Below, piece by piece: positions 23,115 to 29,574 of a stretch of 39,689 bases of DNA. Source of the stretch: JAWOFN01 sp046497505 [NCBI: bacterium] (GTDB lineage: Bacteria; Blakebacterota; Blakebacteria; Blakebacterales). The notes below the pieces were generated by a model, which saw nothing but the letters and a program-made list of their open reading frames with translations, did no database searches and was not told the DNA's origin. The DNA lies in assembly GCA_046497505.1 (NCBI GenBank), contig JAWOFN010000003.1, positions 1 through 39,689 on the forward strand, in the 5' to 3' direction. How positions within the stretch are numbered: position 1 is the stretch's first letter; the number at the start of each line of letters is the position of its first letter. Made by a program: the position numbers and the translations under genes.

Positions 23115-23993
23115 CCGCTCCTGCTCGGCCTCGGGGGTGAGGTCGACGGTGTAGATGATGTGCCGGCCGTCGGGGCTGTATCCCTCGAAACGCTTGTTCA
23201 CCTCGTCCGAGGTGAGCTGCTCCGCCTCGGTCCCCTCCTCCAGTCCGGCGGCGGGGATGCGGAAGAACTGGGTGTAGCGCTCCGCTCCCTCCTCCCCCTC
23301 CTCACCGCGCCGGGAGGGGGGCGGGATGAACTCGATGCGTCCGTCCCGCTTGTAGGTGGAGTGGGTGATGACGAAGACGTCTTTGTTCCGTTCCTCCTCG
23401 GTGCTCCCGGTCCACGCGCTGCCCAGCCTGCGTGTGAGCGCCGGCGGCCCGTCGGGCCAGGAGGGGCGCTCGGACCGGGCCCGCTCGCGCTCTCCCTCTT
23501 CCTCCCCCCCGCTCCCGACCTCCACCGACCGCGTGATGAGGATCCACTGCCCGTCGGGACTGAACCCCGCGGGATAGCCGGCGAGACCGGGCAGCTTGTA
23601 CGCCTCGCCCCCCGGTTCGAGGAACTCGAGGAAGTGGACCCCGGTCTCCTCCCCCCGGGTGGTCGTGAAGTAGATGCGGCTGCCGTCGGGGGTCCAGGCG
23701 GGGTTGTCGGAGTCCACCCCGGCGGTGCTGAGACGCATGTTCCTGCCGGTCCGCAGGTCCGCCCACCAGATCTCGGTCAGGCGGTCGTTCTGCCGGCGGC
23801 GCACGGTCTGGACGGTATAGAGCAGGTGACGGCCGTCCGGGGAGAGGGCGGTGTCCCCCACTCTGCGTACACGGTAGTAGTCCTCGACCTCCAGGGGCCG
23901 GGGACCTTCCTGCTCCTGGGCGAGGCTCCGGGGTGCTGCCAGGACCAGCAGCAGCAGGACGAGCAGGGGGGTTCGGATCCTTCGGACGTACAT
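23103..23993 (-). CDS. S9 peptidase, N-terminal propeller piece of an interrupted gene
   Basis: A 296-residue segment: signal peptide (TPLLVLLLLVLAAPRSLAQ) followed by WD40/TolB-like propeller repeats (LSPDGRHLLYTVQTV, WTPDGSRIYFTTTRG, FSPDGQWILITRS, YSPDGRHIIYTVD) typical of the N-terminal half of secreted S9 peptidases. It ends at an in-frame TAG after EREEE, before the catalytic domain encoded downstream in the same frame. ATG 23993 has AGGAGG 9 bases upstream. On its own the piece would be an inactive propeller. The downstream half retains all catalytic residues, which argues that the break is recent, artefactual or bypassed. Confidence 0.85.
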   Translation of the reverse strand: MYVRRIRTPLLVLLLLVLAAPRSLAQEQEGPRPLEVEDYYRVRRVGDTALSPDGRHLLYTVQTVRRRQNDRLTEIWWADLRTGRNMRLSTAGVDSDNPAWTPDGSRIYFTTTRGEETGVHFLEFLEPGGEAYKLPGLAGYPAGFSPDGQWILITRSVEVGSGGEEEGERERARSERPSWPDGPPALTRRLGSAWTGSTEEERNKDVFVITHSTYKRDGRIEFIPPPSRRGEEGEEGAERYTQFFRIPAAGLEEGTEAEQLTSDEVNKRFEGYSPDGRHIIYTVDLTPEAEQEREEE

Positions 23994-24062
23994 GGGGGTC
24001 GCCTCCTGGCACCGGCGGTTGCGTTCGGGCGTGCCGCACGGTCGGGACCGGCGGCGTTCGAC

Positions 24063-24082
24063 GGGAGGAGTCTACTCCTCCC
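24063..24082 (-). terminator. hairpin downstream of the PUA-like gene, terminator-like
   Basis: GGGAGGAG (24063-24070), TCTA loop, CTCCTCCC (24075-24082): a perfect eight-pair stem located 43 bases after the PUA-like stop and 70 bases before the S9 start. There is no T-run on the minus strand, so termination is only possible, not clear. Confidence 0.4.
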
Positions 24083-24124
24083 CCCGGTCGCCGGGCAAGG
24101 AGGGTACCCCGGCAGGGTCCGCCC

Positions 24125-24631
24125 TCACTCCTCTTCCTGGAGGGAGAGGCGGAATCCGCTCCAGCGGTCCCTGGGGAACTGGGAGAGGATGATGCCCTCC
24201 GGCTTGTCCTCCTCGGGGCGCGGTTCGAGGTAGAGCCCGCACCCCGCCACCCCCGCCGGACCCTCCACCGCCACGTACCCGCTCTCCAGGCCGGGCAGGG
24301 TCCGGGGGAGTCCGCCGTCGGTCACCAGGGCGTCGAGCTCGTCCGCGGTGAGACGCACCCGGGCCCGGGTGATGTGGGGGGCGAGGAGCTGCAGCACCAC
24401 GGTGGTGGGCTTCCAGTAGGACCCGACCCGGCGGAGGAAGGGCATGGAGGTGCGGTCCACCGTGAAGACCTGGAGGGCGTCGTCCAGCAGCTCGTGCTCC
24501 CGGACCCCCCAGAGGGTGGGCCCGGTGGAGAGGATGCGCCATCCCGCCAGCACCTCTTCGGAGACCCCGAAGCGTCCGCCCAGGGTCTCGCGGACGGCCT
24601 GGATCTCAGCGTCGCCTGCGGAGGAGAGCAA
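24125..24631 (-). CDS. PUA-like RNA-binding protein overlapping the RNA methyltransferase gene
   Basis: About 168 residues from TTG 24631, overlapping the end of the methyltransferase gene by 26 bases in a different frame. The N-terminal half (RFGVSEEVLAGWRILSTG) resembles the pre-PUA region, and the C-terminal half (RRVGSYWKPTTVVLQLLAPH; ARVRLTADELDALV; SGYVAVEGPAGVAG) a PUA fold, as in the C-terminal domains of RsmF/NOL1-type enzymes or Nip7. Here it is a separate polypeptide, so it probably partners the methyltransferase in binding rRNA or tRNA. The TTG start has only a weak G-rich ribosome site; coupling to the upstream stop, or a +1 frameshift making a fused protein, are the alternatives. 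Confidence 0.7.
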   Translation of the reverse strand: MLSSAGDAEIQAVRETLGGRFGVSEEVLAGWRILSTGPTLWGVREHELLDDALQVFTVDRTSMPFLRRVGSYWKPTTVVLQLLAPHITRARVRLTADELDALVTDGGLPRTLPGLESGYVAVEGPAGVAGCGLYLEPRPEEDKPEGIILSQFPRDRWSGFRLSLQEEE

Positions 24632-25538
24632 GATAGAACCCCCAGGAGTCGGTGTGATGCGGCCAGAGGCGGCGGGTCCTCTGCAGCGCGGCGGGCAGCT
24701 CCCGCCCCTTCCATCCCCGGAGGCCCGGCGTCCCGCCGACCGCATCGGGGAGGGACTCGATCTCCACCTCCATGGAACCGGGGAGGGCTTCCAGCACCTC
24801 CGCCACCACCACCTCGTCCTGTTCCGGGGCGTAGGTACAGGTGGAGTAGAGGACACTCCCGCCGGGACGGACCACCCGGAGCGCCTTGTCCAGGAGCCGG
24901 ACCTGGACGGGCTGGAGGGCCCTTCCGGCCGCTTCCGGGGAACCGTGGGGGTCGGGCCGGTAGGTACCGTCCTCCATCCGATACGTGCCCTCGGCGGTAC
25001 ACGGCACATCCGCCAGCACGTGGTCGAAACCGAAACGCTCGGGGTAGTTCTGCCCGGGGTAGGTCGTGATGAGCGCGTTGGGGACGGCCAGCCGCTCCAG
25101 GTTCGCGGTCAGACCCGCGATCCGGTCGATCCTCACGTCGTTGGCCACCACGATCCCCTCCCCCCCCATGATGGCGGCGAGCTGGCTCGTCTTCCCCCCC
25201 GGCGCGGCACAGAGGTCGAGGACCGTGGAGCCCGGGGAGGGCTCCAGGACCACCGGGGGCAGGGTGGAGGTGTAGCCCTGGGGGTGATACCACCCCATGT
25301 GGTACATCCAGGTCAGACCGGGAGCGTCCATGCCCCGGACCCGGTAGAGATCGGGACTGGCCGGCATCCGTTCCCATCGCAGCCCTTCCGAGGCGAGCGC
25401 CTCCTCGAAGCGGGGACGGTCGGTCGCCAGCGGATTGAACCGGAGGTCGGTGGGGACGGGCCGTTGCAGAGCCGCCACGAAGGCATCCCAGTCGTCAGCC
25501 AGGTCGCGGAATCGGCGTATCGCGTCGGGCAGGTCCAT
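24606..25538 (-). CDS. RsmB/NOP-family RNA (cytosine-5-)-methyltransferase
   Basis: A 310-residue SAM-dependent methyltransferase of the NOL1/NOP2/Sun family. The SAM site is VLDLCAAPGGKTSQLAAIM. Motif IV is VLADVPCTAEGTYR with its conserved Cys, and the catalytic Cys lies in VLYSTCTYAPEQDEVVV. An N-terminal substrate region contains the family-typical LRFNPLATDR. Length is short compared with RsmF because the C-terminal PUA-like part is encoded by the overlapping next gene. It acts on rRNA or tRNA; the target base is unknown. ATG 25538 has only a weak ribosome site. A perfect TTGACA (25575-25570) lies upstream but without a clear -10, so a short-leader promoter is possible. Confidence 0.92.
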   Translation of the reverse strand: MDLPDAIRRFRDLADDWDAFVAALQRPVPTDLRFNPLATDRPRFEEALASEGLRWERMPASPDLYRVRGMDAPGLTWMYHMGWYHPQGYTSTLPPVVLEPSPGSTVLDLCAAPGGKTSQLAAIMGGEGIVVANDVRIDRIAGLTANLERLAVPNALITTYPGQNYPERFGFDHVLADVPCTAEGTYRMEDGTYRPDPHGSPEAAGRALQPVQVRLLDKALRVVRPGGSVLYSTCTYAPEQDEVVVAEVLEALPGSMEVEIESLPDAVGGTPGLRGWKGRELPAALQRTRRLWPHHTDSWGFYLALLRRRR

Positions 25539-25714
25539 GGCCCTGCAAGCTCGTCCCCCGGACGAACGGTGTCAACCGCACCCGGATCCCCGCTCTCGCA
25601 CAGGCTTCGCTTTCCTTCGGCGGGCCGCTTCACCATCATGCATACCTGCGTCGACCCCCAACCAGGCCGCAGGAGACCCATCCTGCGGTGAGGACAGCCA
25701 GCGAGGGAATCCCT

Positions 25715-27544
25715 ATGGACCGGATCGTCGAATGCGTCCCCAACTTCTCAGAGGGACGCAACACCGCTGTCATCAAGGAGATCACCGACGTCATCGAGGG
25801 CGTCTCGGCCATCCGGATGCTCGACGTGGACCCCGGTGCCAACACCAACCGCACCGTGGTCACCTTCGTGGGGCCCCCCGAGGAGGCGGCGGAGGCCGCC
25901 TTCCGGGGGGTGAAGCGGGCCTCGGAGGTCATCGACATGCGGAAGCACACCGGAGAGCACCCCCGGATGGGGGCCGCCGACGTGGTGCCCTTCATCCCCG
26001 TCTCCGGTGTGAGCATGGAGGAGTGCGCCGAGATCGCCCGGAAGGTGGGCAGGCGCATCGGCGAGGAGCTGGAGATCCCCGTCTACCTCTACGAGGAGGC
26101 GGCCTCGAAGCCGGAACGCCGGAACCTGGCAAAGGTCCGGATGGGGGAGTACGAGGGACTGGAGCAGAAGCTGAAGGACCCGGAGTGGGAGCCGGACTTC
26201 GGTCCGGCGGTCCACAACGAGCGGGCCGGCGCCACCGCGGTGGGGGCCCGGGAGTTCCTCATCGCCTACAACATCGACCTGAACACCGCCGACCGGCGGT
26301 ACGCCAACGAGATCGCCTACCAACTGAGGACCCGCGGGCGCTGGAAGCGCAGGGGGAACACCGAGCCGTTCTACTACAAGGGCGAGGTGGTGAGGTTCCC
26401 GGAGGACGGGACCTACCCCTGCGGTCCCTGCGACTACGTGGGGGAGTCGTTCGAGGACCTGGAGGAGCACTACCGGGAAGTCCACGGGGGGGATCTCCGG
26501 GCACGCTACGGGTCGCTGGGCATCGATCCCGAGGACCCGAAGGGACCGGTCTTCACCGACGGAAAGTTCGAGCACGTCAAAGCCATCGGCTGGGTCATCG
26601 AGGACTACGACCGGGCGCAGATCAGCATGAACCTCACCAACTACAAGGTGAGTCCTCCCCACCTGGTCCTGGAGGCGGCACGGGAGGAGGCCGACAAGCG
26701 CGGCATCGGCATCACGGGTTCCGAGGTCGTGGGGGTCATCCCCTGGGAGGCGATCCGCCAGGCCGCGGTCTACTACCGGCGGAGGATGAAGAAGACCGCC
26801 GGCATCCCCCTCCCCGACCTGGTGGAGACGGCGATCCAGAGCATGGGGCTCCGGGACGTGGCGGAGTTCGACCCCGAGGAGAAGATCCTCGCCATGCCGA
26901 AGATCGACGGCCCGCTGGTCCAGCGGCAGACCTTCGACTTCGTGGACGAGGTGAGCCGCGAGACCACCGCCCCGGGCGGCGGCTCGGTGGCGGCCCTGGC
27001 CGGATCCCTGGGAGCGGCCCTGGCCTGCATGGTGGCCAACCTCTCCAGCGGCAAGGGGGAGTTCGACGACCGCTACACCGAGCTCTGCGATATCTCCGAG
27101 CAGGCCCAGACCCTCAAGGACGACCTGGTCCGCGGGGTGGACGCGGACACGAACGCCTTCGACTCGGTCATCCAGGCCATCCGGATGCCGAAGGACACCG
27201 AGGCCGAGCGGGAGAAGCGGGCCGAGGCGATGCAGGCGGGCTACAAGGAGGCCATCGACGTCCCCCTGGAGACGGTCCGGCAGTGCCGTCGGGCCCTGGA
27301 GCTGTGCAACCGGATGGCCGCGATCGCCGACCCGGAGATGGTCTCCGACGTGGGGACCGGGGCTCTGGTGGCCCGGGCCGGGGCCCACGCCGCGGGCTAC
27401 AACGTCCGGATCAACCTCCGCCACGTGGACGACGAGGAGTACGACCGGTCGACCCGTGAGGAACTCGGCACGCTGCTCGCTGAGTGCGACCGACTGGCCG
27501 AGGAGGCCACCTCGAAGGTCGAGGCGGTGCTGGACCGGGATTGA
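25715..27544 (+). CDS. ftcD: bifunctional glutamate formimidoyltransferase / formimidotetrahydrofolate cyclodeaminase with zinc-finger insertion
   Basis: A 609-residue fusion for the end of histidine breakdown: it transfers the formimino group from formiminoglutamate to tetrahydrofolate, then releases ammonia. The FT domain begins MDRIVECVPNFSEGRN and holds the active-site loop TGEHPRMGAADVVPF. The cyclodeaminase domain starts near residue 405 with TAPGGGSVAALAGSLGAALA and ADTNAFDSVIQA. It is unusual because about 70 residues (roughly 215-283) are inserted in the FT domain before the conserved FEHVKAIGWVIEDY. They include a C2H2 zinc-finger pattern, Cys236, Cys239, His252 and His257 (Cx2Cx12Hx4H). 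Human FTCD is about 541 residues without it. ATG 25715 follows GAGGGA at 7 bases. No other hut genes are in view. Confidence 0.93.
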   Translation: MDRIVECVPNFSEGRNTAVIKEITDVIEGVSAIRMLDVDPGANTNRTVVTFVGPPEEAAEAAFRGVKRASEVIDMRKHTGEHPRMGAADVVPFIPVSGVSMEECAEIARKVGRRIGEELEIPVYLYEEAASKPERRNLAKVRMGEYEGLEQKLKDPEWEPDFGPAVHNERAGATAVGAREFLIAYNIDLNTADRRYANEIAYQLRTRGRWKRRGNTEPFYYKGEVVRFPEDGTYPCGPCDYVGESFEDLEEHYREVHGGDLRARYGSLGIDPEDPKGPVFTDGKFEHVKAIGWVIEDYDRAQISMNLTNYKVSPPHLVLEAAREEADKRGIGITGSEVVGVIPWEAIRQAAVYYRRRMKKTAGIPLPDLVETAIQSMGLRDVAEFDPEEKILAMPKIDGPLVQRQTFDFVDEVSRETTAPGGGSVAALAGSLGAALACMVANLSSGKGEFDDRYTELCDISEQAQTLKDDLVRGVDADTNAFDSVIQAIRMPKDTEAEREKRAEAMQAGYKEAIDVPLETVRQCRRALELCNRMAAIADPEMVSDVGTGALVARAGAHAAGYNVRINLRHVDDEEYDRSTREELGTLLAECDRLAEEATSKVEAVLDRD

Positions 27545-27551
27545 GACCTGT

Positions 27552-27570
27552 GCCGCCCGACGGGGGCGGC
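27552..27570 (+). other. GC hairpin between ftcD and the SDR gene
   Basis: GCCGCCC (27552-27558), a 5-base loop and GGGCGGC (27564-27570): a perfect seven-pair stem 8 bases after the ftcD stop, not followed by T residues. It could attenuate or protect the ftcD mRNA end. Confidence 0.4.
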
Positions 27571-27593
27571 GACCGCTTGAAGGGAAGGAACCG

Positions 27594-28388
27594 ATGGATC
27601 TGGGACTGAAGGAGAAGGTGGCCCTGGTGACCGGTGCCAGCGCGGGGCTGGGGTTCGCAGCGGCCCGGGCGCTGGCCCTGGAAGGGGCCCGACTCGCCAT
27701 CTGCAGCCGGAGCCTCAAGCACATCGAGGCCGCGGCGGAGCAGCTCCGGGAGGAGACCGGCGCAGAGGTGCATCCCACGGTCTGCGACGTCACCGACACC
27801 CCGGGGGTGGTACGGCTGGTGGAGGACACCCGCTCCGAGCTCGGTGCCCTGGACGTCCTGGTCTGCAGCGCCGGCGGCCCCCCCGGCGGCCGCTTCGAGG
27901 ACCTGGGCCCGGAAGAATGGGAGAGGGCGTACAACCTCACCTTCCAGGGAACGCTCCACCTGTGTCAGAGCGCCCTCCCCATCATGACCGAACAGGGGAG
28001 GGGCTCCATCGTGGTGCTCACCTCCCTGGCGGCCAAGCAGCCGGTGTCGGGACTGGTGACCTCCAACACCTTCCGCGCGGGCCTCATGGGTCTGATCAAG
28101 TCCATCGCCGACGAGTACGGGGACCGGGGCATCCGGGCCAACACGGTGGCCCCCGGCTACACCCGCACCGAGCGCCTGAACGAGCTGGCCGAGGGGATCG
28201 CCGGGCGGGAGTCGATCTCCATCCAGGAGGTCTTCGCCCGCTGGGAACAGCTCTCCCCCATGGGCCGCATCGGGGAGCCGGAGGAGATCGGGGCCGCCGT
28301 GGCCTTCCTGGCCTCCGAGCAGGCCTCCTTCATCACCGGCCAGCACCTGGCGGTGGACGGGGGCGCCATCCGGGGGCTGATGGGCTAG
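27594..28388 (+). CDS. SDR-family oxidoreductase-like protein lacking the YxxxK catalytic pair
   Basis: A 264-residue short-chain dehydrogenase fold. The cofactor loop ALVTGASAGLGFAAA (about residues 9-23), CDVTD, the VCSAGGPPGG region (NAG variant) and the C-terminal FITGQHLAVDGGA are all present. The catalytic Ser is in VVLTSLAAKQP. At the place of Tyr-x3-Lys (13 residues later) the sequence is SNTFR, so Ser and Arg replace the catalytic Tyr and Lys. A similar subfamily is often annotated as 3-oxoacyl-ACP reductase; activity is doubtful or differs. ATG 27594 has AGGGAAGGA upstream. It follows ftcD by 49 bases with a hairpin in the gap, so co-transcription is possible. Confidence 0.88.
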   Translation: MDLGLKEKVALVTGASAGLGFAAARALALEGARLAICSRSLKHIEAAAEQLREETGAEVHPTVCDVTDTPGVVRLVEDTRSELGALDVLVCSAGGPPGGRFEDLGPEEWERAYNLTFQGTLHLCQSALPIMTEQGRGSIVVLTSLAAKQPVSGLVTSNTFRAGLMGLIKSIADEYGDRGIRANTVAPGYTRTERLNELAEGIAGRESISIQEVFARWEQLSPMGRIGEPEEIGAAVAFLASEQASFITGQHLAVDGGAIRGLMG

Positions 28389-28407
28389 GCGGACCGTGCC
28401 CGCAGAT

Positions 28408-28431
28408 GCCCGGGAGCCCCTTTCCCCGGGC
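28408..28431 (+). terminator. GC hairpin after the SDR gene, terminator-like
   Basis: GCCCGGG (28408-28414), a 10-base loop and CCCGGGC (28425-28431) form a perfect seven-pair stem 20 bases after the SDR stop. No T-run follows directly. Confidence 0.35.
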
Positions 28432-28452
28432 CCCGACCGCCTCCGGCTCCGG

Positions 28453-28481
28453 TTGCCTCCCGCCCGCTCTCTGTCTATCGT
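28453..28481 (+). promoter_or_regulatory. candidate promoter of the PepSY gene pair
   Basis: TTGCCT (28453-28458), a 17-base gap and TATCGT (28476-28481), four of six matches in each box, about 58 bases before the ATG. Confidence 0.35.
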
Positions 28482-28538
28482 TCTGTGTCCTCGCCGTCCG
28501 ATAGGGGAACCAGAGCATCCATCGAAGGAGCGCACGAT

Positions 28539-29072
28539 ATGGGGTGCCCGCATCCGCCCGAACGCGGTTCCCGAAGACGCCTCATCGCCCGGGCCATGTT
28601 CTATATCCACCTGTGGCTGGGCGTGCTGGCGACGGCCATCCTCCTGGTCCTGGCTGTCACCGGGTTCCTGCTCAACCATAAGAGACCGCTGGGCCTCATG
28701 CCCGACGTGTCCAGCCCGGGCATCGAGGACGTGCGGGAGGTGCTCACGCTGAACGAACTCACCGCCGCGGCCCTCGCCGCGGTCCCGGGTCCCGCAGCGG
28801 ATGCCGGGATCGACCGTATGGACGTCCGCCTGGACAAGGGGCTGGTGAAGGTGCGCTTCGACGACCGCACCGTCACCGAGGTCACCCTCGACCTGCGCAC
28901 CGCCGAGGTGCTGGAGAGGGGGGAGCGGAACGACGTCTTCATCGAGAAGCTCCACTCGGGCGAGGTCTTCGGCGACGCCTGGGTCCTCCTCTCCGATGCG
29001 GGCGCCGTCGCCCTGGTGCTCCTGCTGGTGAGCGGCTACTGGCTCTGGCTCTATCCCAGGAGCCGGACATGA
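28539..29072 (+). CDS. PepSY-associated transmembrane protein
   Basis: A 177-residue protein with an N-terminal membrane helix typical of PepSY_TM proteins (FYIHLWLGVLATAILLVLAV, then TGFLLNHK). A middle periplasmic-type domain of about 110 residues carries the PepSY-like pattern VRLDKGLVKVRFDDRTVTEV, then LDLRTAEVLERG and EKLHSGEVFGD. A C-terminal membrane helix (AVALVLLLVSGYWLWL) ends in RSRT. The His in YIHLW and the IEKLHSG motif recur in PepSY_TM families, often linked to iron or flavin redox in the envelope. ATG 28539 follows GAAGGAG at 8 bases. The stop overlaps the next start (ATGA). Confidence 0.8.
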   Translation: MGCPHPPERGSRRRLIARAMFYIHLWLGVLATAILLVLAVTGFLLNHKRPLGLMPDVSSPGIEDVREVLTLNELTAAALAAVPGPAADAGIDRMDVRLDKGLVKVRFDDRTVTEVTLDLRTAEVLERGERNDVFIEKLHSGEVFGDAWVLLSDAGAVALVLLLVSGYWLWLYPRSRT

Positions 29073-29359
29073 TCCTCCGAATCATCTTCCTGGCCGGCCT
29101 CTTCCTCATCCCTCTCGGGTTCCTGATCCTGGGGCACCGGCTCCGCGACCGCACCCGCACCCAGCGCCGCATGTTCTGGTGGGGCGTGGGAGGCTATCTG
29201 ACCGGGATGGCGGTGGCCGTGACCGCCGCTCTCTTCCCGCCCGTGATGTGGCCCGGTGCCGGCTCCCTGCGGGGCCTGGCGGTGCACGGCGGCATGCTGG
29301 TTTTCGGCGCGCTCGGCTTCCTGCTGGGCGGGATCCTGGCCCGGCTCGACGTCTCCTAG
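29069..29359 (+). CDS. small membrane protein, unknown function
   Basis: A 96-residue protein with three predicted membrane helices (IIFLAGLFLIPLGFLILG, VGGYLTGMAVAVTAALFP, VHGGMLVFGALGFLLGGILA). I do not recognise the family. It overlaps the PepSY gene by ATGA, so it is co-translated and probably acts with it in the inner membrane. Confidence 0.75.
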   Translation: MILRIIFLAGLFLIPLGFLILGHRLRDRTRTQRRMFWWGVGGYLTGMAVAVTAALFPPVMWPGAGSLRGLAVHGGMLVFGALGFLLGGILARLDVS

Positions 29360-29497
29360 CACATCCCCCCTCCCGTTGACGGCCATCCTGGCCGGTATCA
29401 CGCGGTGCTCGTCTGCCGAGCCCGCCGCGTCGTCGATGCGGACCGGTGGCGGAGCGAGGCTGCTCGGGATCCAGGTCAGGCCGGCGGGTGGGCCGGA

Positions 29498-29527
29498 TTG
29501 ACAGCGCTGAGAGGGGGGGCCTACCTT
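29498..29527 (+). promoter_or_regulatory. candidate glgC promoter
   Basis: Perfect TTGACA (29498-29503), an 18-base gap and TACCTT (29522-29527). The same -10 and spacing occur before the Rrf2 gene. The gap from 29360 to here shows no other recognisable feature. Confidence 0.5.
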
Positions 29528-29574
29528 GCAGGCGACCCTCCGGAGCTCCTCGGACTCCAGCCAGGCGGTGCCCT

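Noticed and set aside
24640-25009. Upstream extension of the PUA-like frame
   Set aside because: It lies inside the methyltransferase gene in another frame, with no similarity; only the part after TTG 24631 looks real.
29360-29497. Short open frames between the small membrane protein gene and the glgC promoter
   Set aside because: No ribosome site, no motifs, and composition matches antisense or noncoding GC-rich sequence.
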